DNA of 64,000 nt from Centroberyx gerrardi (GCF_048128805.1 NC_135999.1:18286190-18350189); one strand, 5' to 3'. Numbered from the stretch's first letter, positions 1 to 11,726 are shown. The notes: generated from the letters alone by a model not told the origin. Program-made: numbers and translations.

Positions 1-539
1 CTGTCACAGTCAAGGAACTCACACAACCTATCATAAAAATTTGAGAAAAGAGGTACATTTTTTATTATAACACAAAGTCATCAATATAGCTTGAATTTTG
101 CTAAAATAAGTCTATCAAAGACTAATACCTACATTACTTGGCATAGTAAGGATATTACCTGTCACTGCGTAGAGGATGAGTTTTAGTAATATTCTCATTT
201 TGTTGGTCAGGAACCCTGAGAAAAAGAAAGTTATCTTCGTGCTGCTCCTTTGTTCAAGCTGTTCGAGCAAAATTTTAAGATTCTTCTACTGTCTTTCATG
301 CAAACAGTGTGGGGCACCGTGTAGCACTTTCTATTTTGTCTTTTAATCTCTCGCCTGTCATAACTGTTATCTTAATTATGTTCTCTCTTTCACTTTCCCT
401 CATTCTCTCTGTGCAGCTGGAGCGTGACAGCTCCTCTCTTCTCATAAATAATTAGAAACTTTTGCATGGTATTTTAGAATGAGGATGTGTGTCTTTTTAT
501 GCTGAGAGAGAGAGTGAAACAGAGAGAGAAAGGAAGAAG

Positions 540-589
<50 letters not shown>

Positions 590-1338
590 CACGTGTCATT
601 CTTTCACTGCAGCTGTTATGATCTCATGATCTGTTTCATATGACAGAGACATTTTCTTGACACAACAATGTCCCGCCACGTCCCTCTAGTCATAGTTGGA
701 TCAAAATCGGGTTAATACCTGCTATTCATTTCTAAGCTGCGGGACATTCCAGTGATCTGTCCATGATGTAAATATTATATAATATAATATTCAAAACTTG
801 TTTGAACATCCAATCAAAAACTTGTTTGAACATAGCCTACACTACAATAACTGTTTCTGTACCTGAAAGAACCGAAGAAAAGCAACTAGAAATTGAAATG
901 GCAGTGAAGACAATTAAGTGTCTTGATGAAAAACCTTTGTCCTGACTAGTAAATCTTCCGGTGTACAGGAAATAAATTTCATATCTTTGTGTCTTGCAGC
1001 TTCATTTCCAGTCCAGTTGATGTCATGTATGTGATTGCTGTAAAAATTAATAAAATAACATGAAACGACATATAATTTGAATCAATTAGAGAGAATGTGA
1101 GCCACGGTTGATAAAGACTTACACTTATTTAAGAACAGACCTTTTAATTCAACCAGTGAAAACAAGTGAATCTGTTGCGAAAGGTATACAAATAAATGAG
1201 TAAATGAATAAAATAATGCACTACCACGTTATCAAACGCAGCATCAAACTAAATGGATGAATGAATAAATGGATTGACTAACAAACTAATAAACGTACTG
1301 AAAATGAGGATGAAAAAGAATAGTAACATTAGCAGGGG
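1..1338. other. Non-coding flank of receptor 1
   Basis: No supportable exon was found on either strand. The stretch lies 3' of receptor gene 1 and so should hold its 3' UTR and the spacer to a gene outside the window. It is AT-rich and carries one long GA microsatellite at 541-588. Short direct repeats of an 'aaacttgtttgaacat' type lie near 800-832. Confidence 0.6.
541..588. repeat. (GA)n microsatellite
   Basis: An almost pure GA dinucleotide tract of about 48 bases, preceded by a purine-rich degenerate stretch from about 507. Confidence 0.95.
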
Positions 1339-1824
1339 CTAGTTTTCGGGGTGTCTGATGGTGGAATACATCTCAGAGGGTTCGGCAGCTGATTTAACCG
1401 TTCTCTTGGGCTTGGAGTCTGCGTCCGTGTGGAAGCAGACTGTGGAGTAGTGGAGGCTGTCGGTGTCTCCGCTGAAACCCACTGTAATGCAGCTGAGTTC
1501 GCCTCCAGCCTCAGTGGAGGGAGAACTGCTGCAGATGTTCTCCTCGCGCTGATTGATTGCCCTCGCGGAGACATCAGCTTCCAGACAGGAATTGATTGGA
1601 CTGTTGTAGATGGTGCTTGAATCTGGATTGTGATTGGATGGCAAATCGATGTCTGGACCTCTGTGACTGGTTATTACTGCATATGTGCTGGACAGGACAG
1701 ATGGAGACGTGTTGGTGGTGACTGATGGACCCAGGTCTCTTTGGTGGCCAGAGCTGAGAATCTCCTCATATATGGTGTTGATAACCTGCAACACATACAT
1801 CCTGTTCTATAAAGGCCTTGTCAG

Positions 1825-1863
<39 letters not shown>

Positions 1864-3970
1864 ACACAGCGACCCCTCACTTACCACACTGTCTCTGTTA
1901 GATAATGGTCTGGATGCATGCCCTGATGCTGTTGAGACAATAATAGACAATAAGCATTAGATTGTACAACTCTGAACCATAAACAATATAAACAACGTGA
2001 TGCACACAGAAAATAGAAACATTGAAAATAAATTGAATAGATAATAGAATAATTCCACTGATTTGGGTTCATATCCCCCTGAAGTGCAATTAGGGAAGCA
2101 CTTAAAATGGGAATGTTGCAGAGGTAAACTGGAGCTCGAAAACAGATGAGCTAAAGTGAGATCATCCCTACTTCGTATTGTATTATCTTTGTCTCTCTGT
2201 CTCCTCCGTCTAAAGAACATAACCAACAACAGAGTCAGCAGCAGCACAGCAACAGCCAGGGCGACGCCTGAGTACAGCTCCTTTCCTGCCAGTGGTAAAA
2301 AAAAGAAAAAACAACACCACAGTAGTGTGAAATACCACATGTAGCACACCCAAAAAGTAATAATTTTAACGTCATTGATTATGCAGCTGAGTTGAAGGTA
2401 TAGTTGCAGAATTTAGCTCAAGAGAAATAGTTTTTTGTTTTTACCTGTGTGCACATCTTGAAGTGGTGTGGACCAAAGCGATGTCCCACTGGCCATAACT
2501 GTCACTGAGCATAAGAAGATAAAACACAGCCACCAGAGAACAGATTGACAATAAATATTTACACTACCAGTCAAAAGTTTGGACACACCGCATTTTTCTT
2601 TATTTTTACTACTTTCCACATTTTAGAATAATAGTAAAGACATCAAAACTATGAAATGACACAAATGGAATTATGCAGTGACCAAAAAAGTGTTAAACAA
2701 ATCAAAACTATTTTATATTTTAGATTCTTTAAAGTAGCCACCCTGTGCCTTGATGGAAAGGCAAAGGCTTTGGAAAGAAATTCATACATAGGCTTCACTA
2801 TTTATATTTGTCTAAGAAACAAATTTCAAGCATTTAAGCATAAGCCTTTAGATCAAAATGGCTTTAAGATAATGAAAAAACATAGTATATTCAATTAGGT
2901 GTGTTCAAACTTTTGAGTGGTAGTATATATTATTTTATTCTCAAATAAATAGCTGTGCTTATGAAGATGTGTCTATATTGACATGGCTGTGTGTTGTAAG
3001 TAAATAGGGTGTCCCTGAAGATCAGAAATGGGTCAAATAGGGAAAAGATAGAAAAAATTATTATTAATAATAATAATAATAATGATAATAATAATAATAA
3101 CCTGCAGGTGAGTCAGAGATATTTTTTGCCTTGGTGATACTTGCAGATGCTTGCTGCGGCTGCTGCTTGGTGGCTGCTTGAACTGTGGTTCTAATGGGGG
3201 GACTTGAGGTGACCAGTCGAGGTTTAAGAGGTGGAGGAGCTGTGTCAGAGAGAGACGAGAGGTTTTCAGGGAATAAAACAGCATGTATCTAAATACAGAG
3301 GAGAGAATAAGTAACTCTTCGAAGAAAATAGCTGGAGATGCAAGGCATGCAATGACTAGTGCGCAGATTTTAGACATACCTTTGGCCACGGTGAGCGTGA
3401 CTTCTGTTTTAGGATCAAAAAAATATGTATCTATTTCACACCAGTATGTCCCAGCATCTTCCAGAGTCAGGTTGCAGATGGTCACAAGGAGGGTCCTTCT
3501 GCTGATATCATCGTAGAGGCCATATCTGCCTTTTCTTGTCCACTTTGTGCCCTGTTTTCCACTGGTTTGAATGACAGCACTTCTATGGCTGTAGATGCCC
3601 CTTTTTAAATACTTTGTATATCCTTCATAACCCGAGTCATACGGGCAAGAGATGTGAACCACTCCTCCCTCCTGTCCTCTAACTTCAAGCGCCTCTAGGT
3701 ATCTGAATGCTTCAAAGGAAAAATAAAGACAGATCCAGGTTATTTTTGAAATGTTTGTGCAGAAAGGCCCCCCTGAAAGCGATTTAGCGGTTTGTACTGT
3801 TTTTCAAATTACATCATCCTTTATCTGAATGGCATGAAATGAGATGACAATCAACCGTTCCTTTCGCTCATAATGAGACAAAAATTAAGAGGTTATCAGA
3901 GAAAGCACATTCTCTGTTCTCAATTATTTACAGTATAGGGAGATATTGACTTTTCATAATATTTCCATGG

Positions 3971-4009
<39 letters not shown>

Positions 4010-4056
4010 GTGGTCTGACAGTACTCACCACAGAACAGCCAGATGCTGAGTCTCAT
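1339..4056 (-). CDS. CD300/pIgR-like inhibitory receptor 1 (single Ig-V, multi-ITIM)
   Basis: A predicted type I leukocyte surface receptor. Exons in coding order: 4029-4056 (signal peptide, starts MRLSIWLFC), 3380-3709 (Ig V), 3102-3239 and 2445-2504 (Pro/Ser/Thr/Gln-rich stalk), 2172-2285 (transmembrane), 1885-1928, 1339-1785 (tail and stop). All splice sites are GT-AG and phases agree, giving 386 residues. The V domain has HISCPY for the B-strand Cys and DAGTYWCEID for the F strand. Unlike its neighbours it reads TKYLKRG where the family has KY(F/W)C, so the extra disulfide is missing. A hydrophobic span (ALAVAVLLLTLLLVMFF) is followed by RRRRQR. The tail has TIYEEI, STYAVI, LHYSTV and MYSTI, which are ITIM/ITSM-type SHP-docking motifs. 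Ligand unknown. It could equally be named CMRF35-like molecule. Confidence 0.82.
1827..1862. repeat. (CA)n microsatellite in receptor 1 last intron
   Basis: A pure CA tract between the last two coding exons of receptor 1. Confidence 0.95.
2562..2923. mobile_element. Non-autonomous Tc1/mariner element (MITE)
   Basis: About 362 bp with terminal inverted repeats: the left end reads CACTACCAGTCAAAAGTTTG and the right end is its near reverse complement ending GAGTGGTAG. TA dinucleotides flank both ends, as expected for a Tc1/mariner target-site duplication. No transposase frame is present. It sits in the intron between the two stalk exons of receptor 1. The family assignment rests on the TIR sequence, which is familiar from Tc1-like fish elements. 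Confidence 0.85.
3058..3100. repeat. (AAT)n microsatellite
   Basis: An imperfect TAA/AAT trinucleotide tract. It abuts the 5' splice site of the first stalk exon of receptor 1, so that donor reads G|GTTATT and is made of repeat sequence. Confidence 0.9.
3972..4009. repeat. (GT)n microsatellite
   Basis: A pure GT tract 20 bp from the signal-peptide exon of receptor 1, in its first intron. Confidence 0.95.
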
Positions 4057-4387
4057 TGTGTTCTTCGTTAAATCCTCCGCCACTGAGCCAAACAGCGACC
4101 TCAGTCTTTGGTCAGTGTCTAATCGTTCCTCAGCACTTCACTAACTCTCACTTCAGTCAGGTCCACTAACTCTAAATTCAGTCTGAAGCATTCATCCTTA
4201 AGGAACGCTGCTGTCAGAGATTTTCAGGTTAATTACGTTGTGCGGGAGCTTTTTTGGGCGGCTCAAGAGCTGCTGGTCTGATGCTTATCCGCTTGCCCAC
4301 AGCAGTCCGTTTCTTTTCATATCACTTTCTCAGTTCCTTCTGAGTCAAGTTGTGTGTGTGGTGTGCATGTGTGCAGGGCAAGGAAGT

Positions 4388-4437
<50 letters not shown>

Positions 4438-4438
4438 T
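4388..4438. repeat. (GT)n microsatellite upstream of receptor 1
   Basis: A pure GT tract of about 50 bases in the spacer between receptors 1 and 2. Spurious Cys-Val and Thr-His frames run through it. Confidence 0.95.
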
Positions 4439-4915
4439 GTTTGCCAGTACTTGCAGCTGAACCTAAACCTGGTATGCGTGAACACCTCCCACTTCTTCAC
4501 CATAAGGTCAATCACACGTACATTAACGCACACACAAAATACAACAATGCGCTGAAAAGAAAGTACATATTCAGATTTTTTTATATTATTTTATTAAGAT
4601 AAAATATATATATTTGATATTATAGTATTATCTTATTGAGACATCGGCTACATCTGTCTTCTAATGTCAGTCTTGTTGTTGTTGTCTTAAAGTAATATAA
4701 TTAATAGAAATTATGATTCACAACAATCCATCAATTCAGTCATAAAACAGAAGTGTTTCCTCCATTTAGCATGCTACACATCTTAAGACAGATAAAGATA
4801 TTGCTCTGCTGATAGGTACTAGGTGTTAATGAAGTGGTAGATATGAGAGACTTTGAGGCAAGGAAGGAAGGAAGGAAGGTAGGAAAGGTAGCGCCATCAA
4901 ACACAGTGAAAATCA

Positions 4916-5627
4916 TCAGTAATAGAGACTGGAATAAGCCGTGGCTTCATCTCCTGATATGTTTTTAATGGTGGAGTACGCGGTCGATGCTGGGCGTGGT
5001 GCGGCAGCGCTGCAGTCTGTGTCTTGGTTAAAGGTGACAGTGGAGTAGAAGAGGCTGTCTGGTTGCATCTGAGAGTCTGATGGCAAGGGCACATTGGAGT
5101 AAATTGTGTCTCTGCTGGTATCTTGGTGCTGAATGGCTGATGAGGCGTGGATGGTGTTGCTCCTGTTTTCTGTTTCTAGACTCTCATTAGCAGTTGAAGA
5201 GAAAGCGGTGATGCCACAGCCTACATCTTGCTGCTGATTGGATGGCGTGGCATAGACAGTGTCATGGTCCTTCCCTGTATGGAGAGGAATGAGAAAGGTC
5301 AAAGGTCAAGGTAAGCTTTTATCAACCTGACGAGGGAAATTCTTTTGGTCAAGCACATTATCCGATTCACTCTCCCACCCTGTATCTATTAGAAAGATTT
5401 GAACTACAGTATGTCAGTTGTAACTGCTGTCAGATTCTGGTGATATTCTTATGCGAGTCTGTTTGTTTCATACCAGAGGATGCGCTGGTGTCTCTGTTTC
5501 GCTTTCTGATGAATATTAGAAGGACGAATGCCAGCGCCAACACAGCTATCCCAAGACCTGCTCCAATATACACCACCTTACCTGAAGAGGAGACAGGAGA
5601 ACATCTCAGTTACTATGGAGCATTCAG

Positions 5628-5698
<71 letters not shown>

Positions 5699-7729
5699 GA
5701 AACAATTGCTTACCAGAGGATGAAGCATTTGTAATAATTCCTTCAGGTGAATTTGACTGTGGTATTACATCTTCAGGCTCCCTCAGGTCTTATGAAAGAA
5801 AGAAAGAAAGAAAGAAAGAAAGAAACAAACAAACAAACAAACAAACAAACGAACAAACAAACAGAGTTATTACCATAGTTCTGTGCTTTCATCTCATGTC
5901 ATGGAACAACCCAGTCTTACCTGTAACCATGACATCTGCTGTAGTGTTGCCTTTGACAGGAGGAGGGTGATTGGTCTTCGTGGCTAGGTGGTGGTGGTGG
6001 GAGTGAGGGTAAAATGTTAGGAGAGAGCTCATTTTAGCCAGTGAGTGATACTGTATGTGAATGGCTCGGCCCCTGCCAATATCATGGAACCTTTATCGCT
6101 GTAAGAAGACTAAGCTCGTCTACTTGTCCCCAGGTCCAGGCTGAAGTCTGGAGGTGAGCCCCAACACTATGGAACAGACTCCCAGTCTACAGTTTATACA
6201 CCAAGATCCCACTGTACATGCTTTAAGACACTGCTCAAAACCCACTTTTATAACCTTGTGCTTTACTGAAAAATGTATTTAAATTCTTTCTCTTTCGCAA
6301 TTGTTTTATTTGCTTGTTTTATTTCAATGATGTCTTTTTTGTTGCTTTCATCTGTTGTATTTTCTTTTATTGATTGATTTTATTTTTGGGCAAGACAGAG
6401 TGTATAAAGTACTGTGCCAACCCAGAGAATAACACATGAAAAGTGAAATGACACTTCTTTCCAATGTGGTATTCTATTCAAAGCACTTTGTAATGGAAGG
6501 TGCTATATACTGTACTACTACTACTAGTAATAATAATAGTAATAATAATAATATGTTTTGTTAATTTGGGATAGGCTATGTTCCATTTTACAGATGTTAT
6601 TGGACACAGACATTTAGAGTGATTTGGTCACGTTTAATCTGCTATTTCTACGGAGCCCCTCTGGGGTCACATGGTAGAAAAAAAAACTCAATGTGTAAAT
6701 CCGTGCGAACGGATTTGTAAACAGTGCGAACGGATTTAGTTTACAAATCCGTTCGCACAGTTTACAAATCCGTTCGCACGGTTTGTGAATCCGAGGGCAC
6801 GGATTTACACATCAAGTTTTTTTTTTCTACCATGTGACCCCAGAGGGGCTCCGTACATTTCAATGTTCCTCATCTCTTTTCTGTAATCAGTGTGTCTGCT
6901 GTAAAAAAGGGAAGATCAACTCAAGACAGACAAGTGTTGTGTAATAGTGGACATTTGGAAGAAAGGAAATGGCAGAAAGTTCTTGTTCTTCTGCTCTTCT
7001 GATCTCGTACTGAAAAACAGCAAAGTCATATTCATATACAGTGCTGCATCATATAATGAAAATATACTTAACATTGCACATTGTTCTTTGCACATATCTG
7101 TACATAACTCACTGCACATATCTTTTTACTTGTATTTGTATTGTACATTTTTCTTTTTTTTCTTTTTTACATTTTTCTAATTCTTATTTGTCTTTATGTT
7201 GACACCTGAACCAAGAGAAATTCCTTGTACATTGTACTTGGCGAATAAAAGTTTCTGATTCTGATTCTGGCATCAACTCACCATCTACGACTTGGAGGTA
7301 CACTGTCTTGTATGTGTCGAGGCCAATTCTGTCTATTCCACACCAGTATATCCCTGTATCACTCTTCTTCAGGCCAGTAATGGTCACTTTGAATGTGTTT
7401 CCTTCATCCTGGATACTGTACCTCCCTCTTGAAATCTTTTTTTCCACTCCACTTGCTATTAGGACATCTTTATCTGTACACGCTCCACCGCAGAAGTATT
7501 TATAGTTAGAAAATGCATTGATGTGAGAGCATGTGATTGCGATCCGATGTCCCACCTGTCCTGTTACTGAGACCGGCTGAGCCTCAGTGCCGCACAACCC
7601 TGTCAATAAACACAGACAATAGCAATAGTCAGATTTTATTTTTGATCTACTGTTGACCTCAATAGATATATGATTTCTGTCAACAATCATGTCTGGGTAT
7701 AGTACATGTGTAAGGGAGTGAAAGAGAGT

Positions 7730-7767
<38 letters not shown>

Positions 7768-7837
7768 CATTAAGAGAATGAATCTTACCTCCCAGAAGAA
7801 AAACCATGATGAGGAAAATCATCTCCATGCCGCTCAT
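4916..7837 (-). CDS. CD300/pIgR-like inhibitory receptor 2
   Basis: Exons in coding order: 7789-7837 (signal peptide, MSGMEMIFLIMVFLLG), 7282-7599 (Ig V), 5921-5983 and 5714-5788 (stalk), 5474-5581 (transmembrane), 4916-5274 (tail). Phases are consistent throughout and give 323 residues. The V domain carries the family's four cysteines: ITCSH, KYFCGGAC and DTGIYWCGID. It also has the GRYSI strand. The membrane span reads VYIGAGLGIAVLALAFVLLIFI, followed by RKR. The tail has TIYSNV, LFYSTV and TAYSTI (ITIM/ITSM type), plus TVYATP and TAYSSL near the end, which predicts SHP-1/2 recruitment and inhibitory signalling. The start is the first ATG; an in-frame GTG three codons upstream is not needed. 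The 1.3-kb intron after the V exon holds a LINE fragment and a foldback element. Confidence 0.82.
5632..5697. repeat. (CT)n(CA)n compound microsatellite
   Basis: A CT tract running directly into a CA tract, in the intron between the second stalk exon and the transmembrane exon of receptor 2. Confidence 0.95.
5790..5856. repeat. (GAAA)n(CAAA)n tetranucleotide repeat
   Basis: GAAA units followed by CAAA units. On the minus strand the TTTC units form the polypyrimidine tract of the stalk exon acceptor at 5788/5789. Confidence 0.9.
6125..6555 (+). mobile_element. 5'-truncated L2-like LINE fragment
   Basis: The left part conceptually resembles the C-terminal end of L2-clade ORF2 (a NTMEQTPS stretch, then a 'lleKTH'-like segment with stops). 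The right part is an L2-type 3' tail: CAAAGCACTTTGTAATGG, then a ...GTGCTATATA... segment and CTA/AAT microsatellite units. It lies in the large intron of receptor 2, opposite to the gene's direction. Confidence 0.6.
6649..6855. mobile_element. Foldback MITE, near-perfect 207-bp hairpin
   Basis: The left arm starts TACGGAGCCCCTCTGGGG and the right arm ends with its exact reverse complement. The arms pair for about 60 bp each. The centre holds further copies of a GTGCGAACGGATTT motif in both orientations, so the loop can fold too. It has no coding capacity. The TA flanks may be a target-site duplication or part of the palindrome. Superfamily not assigned. Confidence 0.85.
7735..7762. repeat. 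(GA)n microsatellite
   Basis: A pure GA tract in the first intron of receptor 2. On the coding strand it reads CT. Confidence 0.9.
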
Positions 7838-8008
7838 ACAATTCACACGGATCTGTCCTTTTCCTTTGTCTTATCTTAGCCTGACTTTGCCTGTTTGCTG
7901 TTCTTTCCGACAAATGAGTGGCAAACGAATGACAGTACAGTGTCTGTGTATGTGGTTATGGTTCCTCTTTGTCTTCTCACTCCCTATGTACAGCTGACTT
8001 CCTCTGTT

Positions 8009-8010
<2 letters not shown>

Positions 8011-8054
<44 letters not shown>
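8011..8054. repeat. (CA)n microsatellite upstream of receptor 2
   Basis: A pure CA tract about 180 bp 5' of the receptor 2 start codon. Confidence 0.95.
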
Positions 8055-8056
<2 letters not shown>

Positions 8057-8422
8057 TTTCTCATATTATTGGCATTGTTTCAATGGTGGAATCTCAACAG
8101 AGAGAGTCAAAACAGCAGGTTAAAGTCAGTTTAATTCAATCAAGGCACCTAAGGATCAACACCAAAATTAAAAGGGATAGAGAAAATAAGAACAAAGCAA
8201 GCTCAACTTATGTAGGGTTTACTATCTACTAACATGCTCATGAATGGCGACTGGACTGCTCTATATAAGGCACAGAGTGTGAAATCTTAATCTGGGAGGT
8301 TCACAGTACACAGACTGACTCACAGACGAAATGCAATTTATTATCCCTACACCAGGTAGTTCATTATAAATGTTTTTACCCTATCACCAGTTGGTTTATT
8401 TTGGTGAAATGTGTGATAACGC

Positions 8423-8510
8423 AGGGTGGGGCAGTGGTTAAGTGATCTAGTCAGCTGGTCTATGAGTAGTAATTCGGTCTACTGTGACAATTTTGGTTGA
8501 AATCCATCTG
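8423..8510 (+). mobile_element. Possible tRNA-derived SINE head
   Basis: GGGGCAGTGGTTAAGTG resembles a pol III A box. GGTTGAAATCC about 65 bp downstream is one or two changes from the B-box consensus. The spacing suits a tRNA-derived SINE. No clear tail is seen, so this is tentative. Confidence 0.4.
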
Positions 8511-8728
8511 AGACTATGATGTCACACTACACTCTTTTCTTTCCTTTGTCCAAGACAGTGGATCGCTCATTTGCCTTTAGCAATAACAAAATGCCACAGA
8601 TGTTTAAACCTACAGTACACCGTAACTAAAACTTATTGGACATCCTATAGAGTATCAACGCATCATTAACATGAGTGAATCAATACCTCTGTAATCCCCT
8701 CCTTCACCCGTACATGTGGACAGTGATA

Positions 8729-9571
8729 TCAAGAGGTATTCTGATAAGTGGTAAAACCTTTAACTCCCCAAAATCCAGCATTATGGCTGGTGGCTGGATG
8801 GAGGCAGTGGTAGATGTGCTCCTCTATTAGGTTGGGATCCAGGTTTTGGTACTGGCAAGTCTGTCCTGGTACATCCACATCAACATAGTTATTGAGGTCC
8901 AGAGTGACAGTAGATTCCCTATCCTTTGAGTTGATATGGGAGTTGAGTTCAGGTGGTGGAGGTGGTGCTGCTATTTCTGTGCAATCTGGAGGCAAATGAC
9001 TGCAGTTGAGTTCTGGTCTAGTGCATCCAGCAGGACTCATTGTCTCATAGTCAGATGATATCTGGGGATGAATAGAGGCACACTGACAGTTAGCTGTTTC
9101 TTACAGGAGATATCATTTGATTCTATATACAAATCAATTGGACAGTGATGCTGATGTTTTTGCTATACAACTTGATATTAGGACAAAAGGTTCACCTCTC
9201 TATTCTGCCGTGTGCCTGAATTCTGGTGTTTAACAACCATCAGCAGAGAGAGTGTAAATACACACACGAATAGCAGCGCAACCACACACATCACCGCGGT
9301 TAGGACCAGTGGCAGCTGAGACTCTGGAGGAAAGAAGGACAACTAAAGCCGACCTGACAGTTAACATTTATTCAGACGAGAATTCAGTCACACACAGACA
9401 CAAACACACACATACATACAGATGTCGCCGCACACACTCACTCTTATGTATGAGGTCAGCAGGAAGGATTGCCGTTATGGCTGCTGGAAAAGGAAAATAT
9501 ACATAATTGTAAATAGGTGTTTATGTACACACATGCACATATGCGCACGTACACGCATGCACACACACACA

Positions 9572-9611
<40 letters not shown>

Positions 9612-10637
9612 CAAGTATGCATGTACATGCACATGGATATTACTCACTGTTATTCATGAGGCCCTCTGGAGGGATTGTTGTTGTGGGTGCTAGAAAAAGT
9701 GAAAGCAAAAAGAGAATTAACCTATAGATTCTTGCACGCAATGGAAAGTTCATAAAAGAGGAACAGGTGGGAAAAAGTAACCATACACGGTTCTCATTTA
9801 CAGTAAATGCTGCCTGGCAATTTTAGCAAAAATCATTACATAATCATTACAAAATCACCATGTACAAATATTAGGACAAAATGTTAACTGAAACTGCATT
9901 TACATTTTACATAATCTAGCAAACTGTACTTTAAAGTATCTTTCTTATAAGCAACATGTTAAGACATGACTATGCTAAGTGAGATCTTTCCAAGACCACC
10001 ACATTTCATGATATGCATATCTTTAGATCTAGATTAATTAAACCCAATTATCTTATGAAACACCTATGCTATGAACATGCCCAATGACATGAAATACCTG
10101 GGGAAACTTTTAGTTGGATCTCACTGATGGTATCGGGGTACAAGAGGATATCCACCCCGCACCAGTACTTCCCACTGTCCCCTAGGACAAGTTGATCCAC
10201 AGTGACGATGAAGACCCCTACAGTAGTGTTGTCGTACAGACGGAAGCGTCCGCCTCTCACCCACTGGTTGTGTTTGACTGTCTTTATCAGGTTCTCGCAG
10301 GACATAGTGTGGTCGATACGGCAGAAGTACTTGGCGTTGTCCTGCTGGCTGACTGGGTACTCACATCTGAAGTCCATACTCTGACCCTCCACGCCCATCA
10401 CAGCTGTGGATTTACCATTGCTGAGAGCTGTCAGTCAAAATAACCAGTGTTAGTAGCCTAATCGTGTGAACATAAAACGTCTAAGGTCCAACAAACAGTT
10501 CAGCTCGACTCAATTCGATCACATCATGGTTCTTTAAAATCAAATTCTAAATGTATAACTTACTGCCTACCTGAGATTTGTAGTAAAGTGATAATGAGAA
10601 TCTTGGGTGTTTTCCATGAGTCCCACGTCGCTCCCAT
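8729..10637 (-). CDS. CD300/pIgR-like receptor 3 (YxN-type tail)
   Basis: Exons in coding order: 10571-10637 (signal peptide, MGATWDSWKTPKILIITLL), 10098-10427 (Ig V), 9648-9689 and 9442-9483 (two 42-nt stalk exons), 9196-9323 (transmembrane), 8729-9061 (tail). All GT-AG, phase-consistent, 313 residues. The V domain has FRCEYP, KYFCRIDHTMSC and DSGKYWCGVD, so both disulfides are possible. The two stalk exons look like tandem duplicates (TTTIPPEGLMNN and AITAILPADLIHK). The membrane span is VLTAVMCVVALLFVCVFTLSLL. The tail differs from its neighbours: SDYETM, NYVDV, CQYQNL, HIYHCL and TYQNTS. Two YQN sites suit a GRB2-type SH2 adaptor, and no canonical ITIM is present. A run of five prolines may bind SH3 domains. 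The signalling sign (activating or inhibitory) cannot be read from sequence. Confidence 0.8.
9559..9612. repeat. (CA)n microsatellite
   Basis: A CA tract with minor interruptions in the short intron between the two stalk exons of receptor 3. Confidence 0.9.
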
Positions 10638-10757
10638 CACTCCCAGTTTACTTTCAATCCTCACACTCAGTTACTCCCTCAGCTGCACTATGAAACAGCA
10701 GCCTCCAGCAAAGATGTTCTTGTGACTGTGTCTGTTTGTGTGTGCGTGCATGTAAGC

Positions 10758-10848
10758 GTGTGCATCTGTGAACCTCTTCCTCTTTCAATGCACAAAATCG
10801 CTCACACCTTATGAAAGTAGGCTCATGGAAGTTAGCTGTAACTTTAAC
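10758..10848 (-). repeat. Inverted duplicate, copy 1
   Basis: This 91-bp segment, read on the minus strand, matches 11727-11817 read on the plus strand with one difference seen (a T/C change in CAGAYGCAC). Both copies carry the same open frame encoding VTANFHEPTFIRCERFCALK and a few flanking residues. Source unknown. Confidence 0.9.
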
Positions 10849-11726
10849 AATGACCTTTGTGTGTCTTCGTAAACCAGTACATCCAAAAGTACGACCTCTC
10901 TGCTTTAGTGAAGATCGTAGCGCAGGCTCAGCTCTCTGCAGCCTCCGAAGCAATCCTGTCCTTCTCTCCTCTTCTACTGTACTCCACCTGAATCATCACA
11001 TACCTGTCTCTGCATGATGCTGAGACAGTTCACTTGTTATTATTTGTCCTTATCTGTATCTTAACCTGTATGATTTATGACACAGTGAACATCCTGACTG
11101 ATCTGTGGAATCTGAATAGGCTGTAAGCTTGTTTTCCACGTTTGACATTCCATTGAAAATGTTGCACCGCTTATCTGTGTCAGGAAGAGTGATATTTATT
11201 GAGAACATATATTTTAAAAATGAAAGGGGAAAGACATCTCCGGGGATGAGACCATACATAATAACATAATATTTAGGATGTAATTTGATTGAGAGATTAA
11301 AAGATTGACGTGAAATATTAAAAACAATAGACATATTTGAAAAATGTAAGAAATGAGAATGCTTCTTTTTAAACAATTACGCCTTGGTGGCAGGATGGTC
11401 ATGTGGTTAGGGAAACTGCATATTCAGGGTCAAAGATTTGAACACATTTTCACTATGCTATTGTTGAACATTAGCCTAAACTAATTGCAGTGAAATGTAA
11501 TCGTGTAAACACCTCTCATTACTGCCAATGACCTACTGACAGTTAAAGCTCCCTATCCATCTTACCAAACATTACAGTACATATATTTGCAAATTGCATG
11601 CACTCACACACTTGGAAACACACATGGAAGTCAGTAGATCATAGATAGTCAGATGCACACACTGGTATCCTAACATGCGCACCCACAAATACTCATTAAT
11701 TCATGTGTGTAATTCACACACACAAA

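Noticed and set aside
4238-4602. Plus and minus frames rich in Cys-Val or Thr-His through CA/TG tracts, here and at 5440, 7895, 9422, 11670, 19810, 50089, 50920, 56280, 57199 and 59499
   Set aside because: They are translations of dinucleotide repeats with no splice or family support.
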